A stretch of 64,000 nt of DNA, taken from contig NZ_SAIY01000003.1 of NCBI RefSeq assembly GCF_010560025.1, positions 620,001 through 684,000 of the forward strand, in the 5' to 3' direction. This document shows, in pieces, positions 18,201 to 28,584 of this stretch. How positions within the stretch are numbered: the first letter of the stretch is position 1; each line of letters starts with the position of its first letter. A program made the position numbers and the translations under genes. Source of the DNA: Verrucosispora sioxanthis. GTDB taxonomy: Bacteria > Actinomycetota > Actinomycetes > Mycobacteriales > Micromonosporaceae. A model generated the notes under the pieces. The model was not told the DNA's origin. It did no database searches and was given only the letters and a program-made list of their open reading frames with translations.

Positions 18201-19679
18201 ATGGGCGAGGAAGTCGGCGTACAGACCTTCAGCCGCCAGGATCGGGCTCGCTACCGGGACAAGGTGCGCCGCTGTCTCGACGTCTTCGCCGAGATGCTGC
18301 GCGAGTCCCGGTTCGACGTCGAGCGGCCGATGACCGGGTTGGAGATCGAGCTGAACCTGGTCGACGCCGACTCGATGCCGGCGATGCGCAACGCCGACGT
18401 GTTGCGGGCGGTGGCCGACCCGAGCTTCCAGACCGAGCTCGGCCAGTTCAACGTCGAGATCAACGTCGCACCACGGCGGCTGGCCGGCACCGGCACCGCC
18501 GAGTTCGAGGAACACGTACGCGCCGCCCTGAACGCGGCCGACCAGCGGGCCCGAACGGTCGACGCCCAACTGGTGATGATCGGCATCCTGCCGACCGTAC
18601 TGCCGGAGCACCTGACCGCCGCCACCCTGTCGGCCAATCCCCGTTACGCGCTGCTCAACGAGCAGATCTTCGCGGCCCGGGGAGAGGACCTGCGGATCGC
18701 CATCAACGGGGTGGAACGGCTGGCGGTCACCGCCGACACGATCACGCCCGAGGCGGCGTGCACCAGCACCCAGTTCCACCTCCAGGTCGGCCCCGCCCAG
18801 TTCGCCGACTACTGGAACGCCGCCCAGGCCATCGCCGGGATCCAGGTGGCGCTCGGCGCGAACTCACCGCTGTTCTTCGGCCGCGAACTGTGGCGGGAGA
18901 CCCGCATCCCCCTGTTCCAGCAGGCCACCGACACCCGCCCCGAGGAGATCAAGACCCAGGGCGTACGCCCCCGCGTCTGGTTCGGTGAACGCTGGATCAC
19001 CTCCGTGTTCGACCTGTTCGAGGAGAACGTGCGCTTCTTCCCGGCGCTGCTGCCGGTCTGCGAACCGGAGGACCCGTCGGAGACGCTCGCCGCCGGAGGG
19101 GTACCGACCCTGGCCGAGTTGCGGCTGCACAACGGCACCATCTACCGGTGGAACCGGCCGGTCTACGACGTGCTGCGGGGTCGCCCGCACCTGCGGGTGG
19201 AGAACCGGGTCCTGCCGGCCGGACCGACCGTGCTGGACACCATCGCCAACGGGGCGTTCTACTTCGGACTCGTCCGCGCGCTCGCCGAGGCCGACCGGCC
19301 GCTGTGGTCCCAGATGTCGTTCAGCGCCGCCGAGGAGAACTTCAACACCTGCGCCCGGCACGGCATCGACGCCCACGTCTTCTGGCCCGGCCTGGGCTAC
19401 CTGCCGGTCGCCGAGCTGGTGCTGCGCCGCCTGCTGCCGCTGGCCCACCACGGTCTGGACCGCTGGGGTGTCGAGCCGGACGAGCGGGACCGGCTGCTCG
19501 GCATCATCGAGCAACGCTGTCTGACCGGCCGCAACGGCGCCACCTGGCAGGTGGCCACACTGCACCGGCTGGAGTCGACCGATCAGCTGGACCGGCCGGA
19601 CGCCCTGCGCCAGGTGGTCCGGCACTACGTGGAGCTGATGCACAGCAACCGCCCGGTCCACGAGTGGCCGATCCCCTGA
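18201..19679 (+). CDS. Glutamate-cysteine ligase family 2 (GCS2) protein
   Basis: Protein of 492 aa with the GCS2 carboxylate-amine ligase fold: MTGLEIELNLVD, LGQFNVEINVAPRRL, ACTSTQFHLQV, ALGANSPLFFGRELW, and PHLRVENRVLPAGPTVLDT. The EIE and EIN acidic residues are the Mg/ATP-binding type seen in glutamate-cysteine ligases. Members of this longer group in actinobacteria may make gamma-glutamyl compounds other than gamma-Glu-Cys, such as ergothioneine precursors; no ergothioneine genes are adjacent, so the substrate is open. The start is ATG 18201, with AGGTGG upstream. Confidence 0.85.
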   Translation: MGEEVGVQTFSRQDRARYRDKVRRCLDVFAEMLRESRFDVERPMTGLEIELNLVDADSMPAMRNADVLRAVADPSFQTELGQFNVEINVAPRRLAGTGTAEFEEHVRAALNAADQRARTVDAQLVMIGILPTVLPEHLTAATLSANPRYALLNEQIFAARGEDLRIAINGVERLAVTADTITPEAACTSTQFHLQVGPAQFADYWNAAQAIAGIQVALGANSPLFFGRELWRETRIPLFQQATDTRPEEIKTQGVRPRVWFGERWITSVFDLFEENVRFFPALLPVCEPEDPSETLAAGGVPTLAELRLHNGTIYRWNRPVYDVLRGRPHLRVENRVLPAGPTVLDTIANGAFYFGLVRALAEADRPLWSQMSFSAAEENFNTCARHGIDAHVFWPGLGYLPVAELVLRRLLPLAHHGLDRWGVEPDERDRLLGIIEQRCLTGRNGATWQVATLHRLESTDQLDRPDALRQVVRHYVELMHSNRPVHEWPIP

Positions 19680-19764
19680 CCACCTCCCGACACAACGCGT
19701 GACGACTCCGTCACGGCGGCTACCGTGAGTGGGTTTCGTCCGCCGGGTGGAGAGGATCCCGCCG

Positions 19765-20892
19765 ATGCCGCGGTCACCACGTCACGCCGTCCCACTCACC
19801 GTCGCCCTGCTCGTCGTCAGCCTGCCGCTGCCCGCCACGGCGAGTCCCGGGCTCGCCCGGTCCGCCGCCGCCCCGCGCGCCACCGTCGCCGCGCCGTCCA
19901 CGCCCACGTTCGCCACCGCGTCCCACCGGCATGAAGCCGGTCGGACCACCGTCGACACCACTGCGGGCGAGGTGCGGACCACGTTGCGCGACAGGGCAAC
20001 CGGCGCTGCCGTACGAGGGTGCGTGTCGCTGGTCCCCGTCGATCGCGACCGGCTCACCGTCGTGTTTCAGGGCGAGGTGCAGGAGGGCCGGCACGGCGGC
20101 TGCACCAGCGTCGACGGTGGCGACGTGCTCGCCAGCAACGTGCCACCCGGCCGCTACCACCTGCTGGCCCGTCCCTATGACACCGATCAGCACGGTCTGC
20201 AGTGGGTTGGTCGGCACGGCGGCACCGGCCAGCGGGAGCACGGCGTGACCATCAAGGTGCGTCCGGGCCGGACGGTCACCGCCCCGACGGTCCATTTCGA
20301 TCCGCCGGGCGCCGTCACCGGTCGGGTCACCCGCGCGGCGGACGGCAATCCGGTCTCCGCCGGACACGTCATGTCCCTGCCGGTGGTTCCGGATCCCAAG
20401 AACAGCGACTACGGCGCTATCACCGATGACGACGGCCGGTACACACTCACCGGTCTCGGACCGTACCGCTGGCCGTTGTACTACACCGGGTACCTACTGG
20501 CCAGTCAGTGGTCCGGCGGGGTGGCCGACCGCAGGAAGGCCGACACCGTACGGGTCCGGTCCGGCACGACAGTCACCAGCAACCAGGAACTCGTCGCGGG
20601 CACCGTGGTCAGCGGCACCATCGCCGTCGACGAGATGCCGAACTACTCCCAGGTGATCGCCTTCCACGCGCGTACCGGCGACGTGACGGGGGTGGTCGAC
20701 GTCGGTACCGACTACACGCTGCGGCTGCTGCCGGGGCAGCGGGTGCTGCTGCGGTGCGACTGCGCCCACGTGCCCAGCCGCTGGTACCCCAACGCGGAGC
20801 AGGTGTCCGAGGCGCAGCCAGTGCGGATCGGGCACACCCCGGTCACCGCCGACTTCGACCTGACCGGGCCCGCCACGGACCCGGCCCCCTGA
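19765..20892 (+). CDS. Secreted protein with carboxypeptidase-regulatory-like beta-sandwich domains
   Basis: Protein of 375 aa. ATG 19765 follows GGAGAGG and begins a Sec signal peptide (RHAVPLTVALLVVSLPLPATASPG). The mature part contains repeated beta-sandwich units: VPPGRYHLLARPYD, PPGAVTGRVTRAADGNPVS with DDDGRYTLTGLGPYRWPLYYTGYLLASQWSGG. These match carboxypeptidase-regulatory/CnaB-like domains. No catalytic domain is visible. A surface or extracellular binding role is inferred. Confidence 0.8.
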   Translation: MPRSPRHAVPLTVALLVVSLPLPATASPGLARSAAAPRATVAAPSTPTFATASHRHEAGRTTVDTTAGEVRTTLRDRATGAAVRGCVSLVPVDRDRLTVVFQGEVQEGRHGGCTSVDGGDVLASNVPPGRYHLLARPYDTDQHGLQWVGRHGGTGQREHGVTIKVRPGRTVTAPTVHFDPPGAVTGRVTRAADGNPVSAGHVMSLPVVPDPKNSDYGAITDDDGRYTLTGLGPYRWPLYYTGYLLASQWSGGVADRRKADTVRVRSGTTVTSNQELVAGTVVSGTIAVDEMPNYSQVIAFHARTGDVTGVVDVGTDYTLRLLPGQRVLLRCDCAHVPSRWYPNAEQVSEAQPVRIGHTPVTADFDLTGPATDPAP

Positions 20893-20898
20893 CGGTCG

Positions 20899-20944
20899 CC
20901 CGGTTCCGGCCAGCGAGCCCCCCGTCGGCGCGGCCGGAACCGGG
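20899..20944. terminator. Bidirectional terminator hairpin
   Basis: CCCGGTTCCGGCC (20899-20911) and GGCCGGAACCGGG (20932-20944) form a perfect 13-bp stem between the secreted protein and the convergent beta-lactamase gene. Confidence 0.75.
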
Positions 20945-21032
20945 CACACCCGGACCCGAGCCAGCGGCCGCAACCGGCCACCAGGACGACCGTCATGGTC
21001 ACCTGGTGGCCGGTACCCGCCCAGGGGGCGAC

Positions 21033-21947
21033 TCAGCTCAGCGCGTCGAGGGTGAGTTCGGCGGCCCGGGCGAGCAGGGCGTCGTCGCGCTCGGCGTCGG
21101 GCTCGGTCCGATCGGAGAGCACGGCCAGCACGATCGGTGCCCGCTCCGGCGGCCAGATGACCGCGATGTCGTTGCGGGTGCCGTGGTCGGCCGAGCCGGT
21201 CTTGTCTCCCACCGCCCAGCCCTCGGGCACGCCGGCCCGGATGGTCTTGTCACCGGTGGTGTTGCGCTTGAGCCAGTCCACGAGCACGGCCCGGTCGGCC
21301 GGGGAGAGAGCCTCGTCGACCGCGTACGCCCGCAGCGTGGTGGCCAGGGCCCGGGGCGTACTGGTGTCGCGACGCTCGCCCGGGACGTACGCGTTGAGCT
21401 CGGTCTCCCAGCGCACCGGCTCGGTCACCTCGTCGCCGACCTCGCGCAGCGCCTGCCTGAAGCCGGAGGGGCCGCCGAGCTGCTTGAGCAGCAGGTTCCC
21501 GGCGGTGTTGTCGCTGTAGCGCACCGCCGCGTCGGCGATCGCCCGCAGCGACAGGCCGGTGTCGACGTGCCGCTCGGTGATCGGCGAATAGGTGACCAGG
21601 TCGTCACGGGAGTAGCTGACCACCCGGTCCAGCTCCTCGTCCGAGGTCGCGGCGAGCACCGCGCCGGCGGCGAGGGCCTTGAAGGTCGAGGCGTACGCGA
21701 AGCGCTCCTCCGCCCGGTGCGCCACCGTGCTGCCGCTGCCGGTGTCGATCGCGTACACCCCGAGCCGGGCGTCGAACTCGCGCTCGAGCGGGGCGAAGTC
21801 GACGGTGACCGGCGCGGCGGACGCCGTCGTGGTCGACGCCGCCGGCGTCGGTGTCGGCGCGGACGGGGTGCCGGCGGAGCAGCCGGCGAGCAGGCCGAGT
21901 GTCAGGGCGAGCGCGACGGCACGGGTACGGCGGTCGGTACTGGTCAC
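21033..21947 (-). CDS. Class A beta-lactamase, lipoprotein
   Basis: Protein of 304 aa; hydrolyses beta-lactams outside the membrane. The lipobox LLAGC gives a lipidated Cys23. All catalytic motifs are present: STFK (Ser87-Lys90), SDN (145-147), ETELN (Glu181 as Ambler Glu166) and KTG (250-252). Length and motifs indicate an active enzyme. It is divergent from a LysR regulator followed by a BlaB-like protein, the same arrangement as blaL with blaA-blaB in Streptomyces cacaoi, so induction by beta-lactams through that pair is likely. Confidence 0.93.
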   Translation of the reverse strand: MTSTDRRTRAVALALTLGLLAGCSAGTPSAPTPTPAASTTTASAAPVTVDFAPLEREFDARLGVYAIDTGSGSTVAHRAEERFAYASTFKALAAGAVLAATSDEELDRVVSYSRDDLVTYSPITERHVDTGLSLRAIADAAVRYSDNTAGNLLLKQLGGPSGFRQALREVGDEVTEPVRWETELNAYVPGERRDTSTPRALATTLRAYAVDEALSPADRAVLVDWLKRNTTGDKTIRAGVPEGWAVGDKTGSADHGTRNDIAVIWPPERAPIVLAVLSDRTEPDAERDDALLARAAELTLDALS

Positions 21948-22057
21948 GGCTGGTTCCTTCCCTCGATCAACCGGTCAACCGGACGTCGTCCGGGCGGCCG
22001 GCACCCAGGTTCGCAGCGCCGCCCTCATGCTGTCGAAGACACCAGGGACGGCACCGA

Positions 22058-22076
22058 TGCCGAATCGGCATAGAAT
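22058..22076 (+). promoter_or_regulatory. LysR operator palindrome and -10 box for the bla regulator
   Basis: TGCCGAATCGGCA (22058-22070) is a perfect palindrome of the T-N11-A class recognised by LysR proteins. It is followed at once by TAGAAT (22071-22076), a good -10 box 6 bases before GTG 22083. It lies in the gap between the divergent beta-lactamase and regulator genes. Confidence 0.7.
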
Positions 22077-22082
22077 GCCGGG

Positions 22083-22963
22083 GTGGATCTGGTGGCGGCC
22101 TGCCGGGCGTTCGTGTCGGTCGGCACCCACGGCAGCTTCACCATCGGCGCCTCGGTGGCCCGCATCCCGCAGTCGGTGGCGAGCCGACGGGTGGCCGCGC
22201 TGGAGCGTCACCTCGGCGGGCGCCTGTTCGACCGCACCTCGCGCAGCGTCACGCTCACTCCGTTCGGGCGGGACATGCTCGCCTCGGCCCGGCGGATCGT
22301 GGACCTGGCGGAGGCCATGGAACACGACGCCGAGCGGGCCCGGCTGCGCCCGTTCCGGCTGGCCGTGCCGGCGATCTGCGCGCCCCGGTCGCTGGCTCGG
22401 CTGGTCGTCGAGGCTCGCCGGCACGACCTGCACCTGGAGCTGCACCGGGGCGAGCCGGCGGAGCGGGCCCGGCTGCGAGAGCGCCACGAGGTGCGGGCCG
22501 CGCTGGTCTGCGTACCGGCGGACGAGGCCGCGTGGCGGGTGCCGCTGGGTCTCGCGGGCGGCACCGACCCGGGTGTGGAGCTGGTCCGGCTGGAGACGTT
22601 GCGTCCGTCACGGGCGGACCGCCGGGGGCGTCGGCGTCGGGTCTGGATCGCGCCGGAGGACGACGTGCCGCACGTGCGCGACCCGCTGACCCGGCTACGC
22701 GACGCCGTCGGGTTGCAGCCGACCCAGGTGGCGGTCGCGGCGTCCGTGGTCGATGCCGCCGCCGAGGCGCTCGCCGGCAGCGACCTGGTGCTCTGCTCCC
22801 CGTCGAGGCGGACGAACTCGGGCTGCACTGGCGGCCCCTCGGCGAGTCGCGGCCGGTCCGCGGCTACCAGGTGACGGCCGGTCTCCGGGAGGACGCCGAG
22901 CGGCTGCGTGGCGCGTTGGGTGCCGCCGTGGGCCGCTGTCTGGGCGTACCGGAGGCGGCATGA
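22083..22963 (+). CDS. LysR-type regulator of the bla locus (BlaA-like), frame broken once
   Basis: From GTG 22083: DLVAACRAFVSVGTHGSFTIGASVARIPQSVASRRVAALE is the LysR helix-turn-helix (residues ~1-60), followed by an effector domain. Near 22798 the frame is lost at DLVLCSP; adding one base before GTCGAGGCGGAC continues as VEADELGLHWRPLGESRPVRGY to the stop at 22961-22963, for 293 aa. That stop overlaps the ATG of the next gene (ATGA), which supports the reconstructed end. Expected to control the divergent beta-lactamase. It has no ribosome site and is probably leaderless. Confidence 0.8.
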
Positions 22964-23865
22964 CGGTCGGTCGACTGCTCCGCACCGCCCGGCAGACGCT
23001 GCGCGACGCCGGCCTGCGCGGCTGCCTGCTGGTCCGCGACCTCGACACCGGCGACGAGCTGGGCCTCGACGTCGACGTGGCGCTGCCCGTCGCGTCGCTG
23101 GTGAAGGTGCCGCTGGCGGTGGCCACGGTGGACCGGATCGAACGCGGTGAACTCGACGGTGCCACCGGAGTCACCGTGGCGCCCGGCCGGGTCCGCACCC
23201 CCGGACCGACCGGGTTGAGCCGGTTCCGGCACCCGGCCACCGTGGCGATCGACGACCTGCTCTACCTCAGCGTGGCGATCAGCGACGAGGGCGCCTCGGA
23301 CGCGCTGTTCGCGCTCACCCCGCCCCCGATGGTCGCCGACACGCTGCGCCGGTTCGGCATCGATGGGATCAGCGTCCGGCACCGCACCCGCGACCTCACC
23401 GACACCCCGGCCGAGCGGCTCGCCCCGGAGGTGCACCTGGCGCACGCCCTCGCCGCGTCGGCGACCACCGCCGGTCAGGGCCATCCGATCGCCCAGTTGG
23501 ACGTGGCCCGGGCCAACGCCGGCTCGGCCCGGGCCTTCGTCGACCTGCTGCACGCGCTGTGGCGCCCGTCGCGGATCCCGCCGGGGGTGGCGGCCCGGGT
23601 ACGCGAGCTGATGGGTGACAACCTGCTGCGGCAGCGGCTCGCCCCGGACTTCAGCTCCGACGCCTCCCGCTGGTCGTCGAAGACCGGCACGCTGCTGAAT
23701 CTGCGGCACGAGGTCGGCGTGGTGGAGCACGCCGACGGGCAGGCGTACGCGGTGGCCGCGCTGAGCGAGTCGGCGGTGCCGGCGGCCGTGCAGCCGCAGG
23801 CCGAGGCGGCGCTGGCGCAGGTGGCACGGGAGCTGCACGACGCCCTGCGCGCCGCCCGACGCTGA
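22960..23865 (+). CDS. BlaB-like cytoplasmic serine beta-lactamase-fold protein
   Basis: Protein of 301 aa with a class A beta-lactamase/DD-peptidase fold: SLVK (Ser46-Lys49), SDE at 108-110 in place of SDN, and SKTG with Lys241. It has no signal peptide or lipobox, so it should stay in the cytoplasm. In Streptomyces cacaoi, BlaB is such a protein and is required, with the LysR protein BlaA, for induction of the divergent beta-lactamase. The 4-base ATGA overlap with the regulator gives translational coupling. The gene is intact. Not a likely resistance enzyme itself. Confidence 0.82.
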   Translation: MTVGRLLRTARQTLRDAGLRGCLLVRDLDTGDELGLDVDVALPVASLVKVPLAVATVDRIERGELDGATGVTVAPGRVRTPGPTGLSRFRHPATVAIDDLLYLSVAISDEGASDALFALTPPPMVADTLRRFGIDGISVRHRTRDLTDTPAERLAPEVHLAHALAASATTAGQGHPIAQLDVARANAGSARAFVDLLHALWRPSRIPPGVAARVRELMGDNLLRQRLAPDFSSDASRWSSKTGTLLNLRHEVGVVEHADGQAYAVAALSESAVPAAVQPQAEAALAQVARELHDALRAARR

Positions 23866-23947
23866 CCCCGACGACGGGTCCCGACCACCCGGCCGCACGA
23901 CCCGGCATGTAAAGATTTCTCGACATGGTGTCTAGAAAGCCTTACTC

Positions 23948-23961
23948 TCGTGATGTCACGA
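23948..23961. promoter_or_regulatory. Operator-like palindrome upstream of the membrane/XRE/oxidoreductase operon
   Basis: TCGTGA-TG-TCACGA has perfect 6-bp arms, 24 bases before the ATG at 23985. A second, wider inverted repeat ATGTAAA (23907-23913) / TTTACAT (23966-23972) encloses it. The block is strikingly A/T-rich for this genome. A likely site for the XRE-type protein encoded in the operon or for an outside repressor. Confidence 0.55.
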
Positions 23962-23984
23962 ATTTTTTACATCGAGGAGTCGTC

Positions 23985-24413
23985 ATGACCCATCAGGAGA
24001 AGCGGGCCTGGATCATGCTGGTGGTCAGCGTGGTCGGCTACGCCGTCTACGTGGCCGTGGTCCTGAGCCGGGTCGACGACGGGCGGCTGACCGCGACACC
24101 GTACGCCGGCGTCCTGCTCTGGACGGTCGGCGGCGCCATCGCCGCCAGCATGCTCCTCGAGATCGGACTCGGCGTGGTGAATCCGCGCGCCTCACGGGTC
24201 AGCGACGTGCGCGACCGGGAGATCGGGCGGTTGGGCGACCACGTCGGGCAGGCGTTCGTGGTGATCGGCGCGGTGTCGGCGATGCTCATGGCGATGGCGC
24301 AGTGGCACTGGTTCTGGATCGCCAACGTGGTCTACCTCTGCTTCGTGCTGTCCGCGTTGGTCGGCTCGCTGGCAAAGGTGATCGTCTACCGCCGGGGCGT
24401 GCCGCAGTGGTGA
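23985..24413 (+). CDS. Four-helix membrane protein in an XRE/oxidoreductase operon
   Basis: Protein of 142 aa with four predicted membrane helices (RAWIMLVVSVVGYAVYVAVV, YAGVLLWTVGGAIAASML, GQAFVVIGAVSAMLMAMA, WIANVVYLCFVLSALVGSLA). The ATG follows GAGGAG. Its stop overlaps the start of the XRE regulator (GTGA), so the two are translationally coupled; this pairing of a small membrane protein with a tiny XRE protein is common in actinobacteria and firmicutes. The function is unknown; it may sense or sequester the regulator at the membrane. Confidence 0.8.
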   Translation: MTHQEKRAWIMLVVSVVGYAVYVAVVLSRVDDGRLTATPYAGVLLWTVGGAIAASMLLEIGLGVVNPRASRVSDVRDREIGRLGDHVGQAFVVIGAVSAMLMAMAQWHWFWIANVVYLCFVLSALVGSLAKVIVYRRGVPQW

Positions 24414-24631
24414 AACCGACCCGCGTCACCAACAACATCCGGGCGCTGCGTTTCGCCCGCGACGAGATGACCCAGGCAGCGCTGGCCGAGCGGATCGGCG
24501 TGACCCGGCAGACCGTCATCGCCATCGAGCAGGGCCGCTACTCCCCCTCGTTGGAAATGGCCTTCCGGATCGCCCACGTGCTCGACGTACGGCTCGACGA
24601 GGTGTTCCAGTACCCCGAGGAGGCATCGTGA
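24410..24631 (+). CDS. Small XRE-family DNA-binding protein
   Basis: Protein of 73 aa that is almost entirely a helix-turn-helix: MTQAALAERIGVTRQTVIAIEQGRYSPS, then FRIAHVLDVRLDEVF. This is the YozG/Cro type of stand-alone regulator. GTG 24410 overlaps the previous stop, and its own stop overlaps the next gene's GTG 24628 (GTGA), so three genes form one tight operon. The palindrome at 23948 is its most obvious target. Confidence 0.9.
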   Translation: MKPTRVTNNIRALRFARDEMTQAALAERIGVTRQTVIAIEQGRYSPSLEMAFRIAHVLDVRLDEVFQYPEEAS

Positions 24632-25620
24632 AGGCGATCGTGCACGACCACTACGGCCCGCCGTCCACAGTTCATCTCCGCGACCTCGACCGTCCCGGCG
24701 TCGGCGACCACGAGGTGCTGGTGCGGGTCCACGCCGCCGGTGTCGACCCGGGAGTGTTGATCTTCTTGGCGGGGCGCCCCTACCTGGTCCGACTCGCCGC
24801 CGGGCTGCGCCGGCCCCGGATACCGGTCCTCGGTCGGGACGTGGCCGGCGTGGTGGCCGAGGTCGGCGCCCGGGTGACCCGCTTCCGGCCCGGCGACGAG
24901 GTGTACGGCACCACGCTGCGCGGGTCGTACGCCGAGTTCACCGCCACCCACGAGCGGCGGCTGGCCGGCAAGCCGGCGAACCTGACCTTCGCGCAGGCCG
25001 CCGCCGTGCCCGTCTCCGGGATGACCGCCCTGCGCGCGGTCCGCGACACCGGCCAGGTGCGACCGGGTCACCGGGTGCTGGTCATCGGCGCCTCCGGCGG
25101 CGTCGGTTCCCAGGCCGTGCAGATCGCCAAGGCGTACGGTGCGACGGTCACCGGCGTCTGCCACCCGACGAAGACCGACTTCGTCCGCTCCCTCGGTGCC
25201 GACGACGTGCTCGACTACACCCACGAGGAGATAGACCGGGACGGCCCGGTGTACGACGTGGTCATCGACACCGGCGGCAACCGTCCGCTGTCGCTGCTGC
25301 GCCGCGCGCTCACCCCACGCGGGACGCTGGCCCTGGTCGGCGGCGACTGGACCCGGGGGGCGCTGCTCGGCGGCTACGGCCGACAGATGTTCGGCGCGCC
25401 GCTGCTGTCCACGGTGGTCGGTCACCGGCTGCGCGCCGTCAGCGCCCGGGACCGCGTCGATGACCTCGACGAGCTGCGCGACCTCGCCGAGTCCGGCGCG
25501 CTCACCCCACGGGTCGAGCGTAGCTATCCGCTCGCGGAGACCGCCGAAGCGCTGCACCACCTCGCCGACCGGCATCCGGCCGGCAAGGTGGTGGTCACCG
25601 TCTCCGGACCGCAGACATGA
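24628..25620 (+). CDS. Zinc-independent MDR-family alcohol dehydrogenase/quinone oxidoreductase
   Basis: Protein of 330 aa. N-terminal GroES-like domain (HDHYGPPSTVHLRDLDRP, GDHEVLVRVHAAGVDPG), then a Rossmann domain with VLVIGASGGVGSQAVQIAKA for NAD(P)H. No structural-zinc cysteine cluster is visible, which fits quinone oxidoreductase-like MDR proteins. It probably reduces a quinone or enone. It is the last gene of the XRE operon, so its amount is likely set by that regulator. It ends 26 bases from the convergent HAF-repeat gene. Confidence 0.85.
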   Translation: MKAIVHDHYGPPSTVHLRDLDRPGVGDHEVLVRVHAAGVDPGVLIFLAGRPYLVRLAAGLRRPRIPVLGRDVAGVVAEVGARVTRFRPGDEVYGTTLRGSYAEFTATHERRLAGKPANLTFAQAAAVPVSGMTALRAVRDTGQVRPGHRVLVIGASGGVGSQAVQIAKAYGATVTGVCHPTKTDFVRSLGADDVLDYTHEEIDRDGPVYDVVIDTGGNRPLSLLRRALTPRGTLALVGGDWTRGALLGGYGRQMFGAPLLSTVVGHRLRAVSARDRVDDLDELRDLAESGALTPRVERSYPLAETAEALHHLADRHPAGKVVVTVSGPQT

Positions 25621-25646
25621 ACGGCCACCGCCGCTGGGCCGGAGCG

Positions 25647-26618
25647 CTACCGAAAGAGCGTGGCGCGCCCGGCCCGGCTGCCCACCAGGCGATTCCGGCT
25701 GTCCAGGTCGTTTACCGCGTCCGTGGCACCCAGCCCGTGGGCGGTCAGGTCGACGGCCTGCCCGGCCCACCACAGGACGGGTCGTCGGACACCGGCGGCG
25801 GTGTCGGCGCCGCCCAGGACCACCCCCAGGTCGTTCACGGCGATCGCCCGACTCGTCGCACCGCCCAGAGTGCCCAGGTCGGTCAGCACCCCGGCACGCC
25901 AGCGGAAGGCCCGGCCACCGGCCACGCCGACCACGTGGCCGAGGTTGTTGATCGCCGTCGCCTGGTCGCCGACGCGGGTGACGACGCCGTCCCGCAACCG
26001 GCCTCCCACACAGGTGCACGGGTAGTCGTACGGCGGGACGTTGAAGGTGCCCACCACGTCGCCCCGGTTGTTGAACCCGGTGGTCAGCTCGTAGAAGTCC
26101 TGCCGGCCCAGGTCGGTGATCGCACCGTCCCGCCACACCACACGGTGCGGGATGTCGGTGGCCGGGTTACTCAGGCCGAGCACCTCTCCCCGGTCGTTGA
26201 CGGCGACCGCCTCGCTGTAGTCGCCGCCGAGGGTACCCAGGTCGATCATCTGGCCATTTCGCCAGAGCACGGCCCGGGTGATCAGCTCAGGGCCGGTCGA
26301 GGTGCCGACCACCTCGCCGCGCTCGTTGACGTCGACCGCGGTGGACTCCAGGTGCCCGGGCAACACACCGAGGTCGGTCATCACCCCGTTGCGCCAGACG
26401 AACGCGTGCCGGGCGCCGTCGGCCGTCAAACTCCAGCCGACGACCGTGCCCCGGTCGTTCGTCGCGGTGGCGGCGCTGGCGGCACCGCCCAGGGTTCCCA
26501 GGTCGACGGCACGGTAGGCCAGGGCAGCCGAGGCTGCGGTGGCGGGCAGGACGGTCAGCGCGGACACGACGAGCACGGACGCGGACACGACGGCGGCCAG
26601 GCGGGTGGGATACCTCAA
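25647..26618 (-). CDS. Secreted HAF-repeat protein, TTG start
   Basis: Protein of 323 aa with about six HAF-type repeats ([59 protein letters not shown] and so on), which form a beta-propeller-like extracellular domain of unknown function. TTG 26618 follows GAGGAGG with ideal spacing and opens a clear signal peptide ([23 protein letters not shown]). The first ATG- or GTG-like alternatives upstream lie before the ribosome site and make no signal peptide, so TTG is the start. Confidence 0.85.
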   Translation of the reverse strand: MRYPTRLAAVVSASVLVVSALTVLPATAASAALAYRAVDLGTLGGAASAATATNDRGTVVGWSLTADGARHAFVWRNGVMTDLGVLPGHLESTAVDVNERGEVVGTSTGPELITRAVLWRNGQMIDLGTLGGDYSEAVAVNDRGEVLGLSNPATDIPHRVVWRDGAITDLGRQDFYELTTGFNNRGDVVGTFNVPPYDYPCTCVGGRLRDGVVTRVGDQATAINNLGHVVGVAGGRAFRWRAGVLTDLGTLGGATSRAIAVNDLGVVLGGADTAAGVRRPVLWWAGQAVDLTAHGLGATDAVNDLDSRNRLVGSRAGRATLFR

Positions 26619-26808
26619 CGGGTCCTCCTCGGGAAACGATGACGGATCGACGCCCGCACCCGGTGAGCTGTGCGCGACAGGTCGACCACGCACAGTAGAT
26701 CGGACTACCGGGAAGGTCACCTCGGTCGATCAGTCACCGATCGATGGCCGGGTGCCGCCCGCGACCGGGCGAGTGGCGGAAAACTGGGTGCAGAAGCCGG
26801 CCGGCTCG

Positions 26809-26949
26809 TCAGAACGTGTAGCGGGGCACGGCCAACCACCAGTAACCCGTCCAGGCGGCCGCCGCGACGCCGATGGCGGCGGCGATCCCGAGCCAGCGGC
26901 CAACCCGCGCGGGCCGGCCCGGACTCGCGGTTCCCGTCACGCCAGTCAC
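26809..26949 (-). CDS. Small single-pass membrane protein, 46 aa
   Basis: GTG 26949 opens a 47-codon frame. After a Gly/Arg-rich N-terminus comes a clean membrane helix (WLGIAAAIGVAAAAWTGYWWL) and a short tail VPRYTF. It is too short for ordinary gene callers. Codon use is strongly G/C-ending. A second GTG three codons in is an alternative start. It sits between the HAF-repeat gene and argG, on the same strand. Function unknown. Confidence 0.55.
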   Translation of the reverse strand: MTGVTGTASPGRPARVGRWLGIAAAIGVAAAAWTGYWWLAVPRYTF

Positions 26950-27012
26950 CGTATTGACGGTCTCCCGGTACGTCGTGTCCGGTCGCTCGTCGACGTGCCG
27001 AGGACCGGCGGG

Positions 27013-28536
<1,524 letters not shown>

Positions 28537-28584
28537 TCACCGCCCGGTGTCTGGACGGGCAGGACCGACAGGCGAGGAGGAGAC

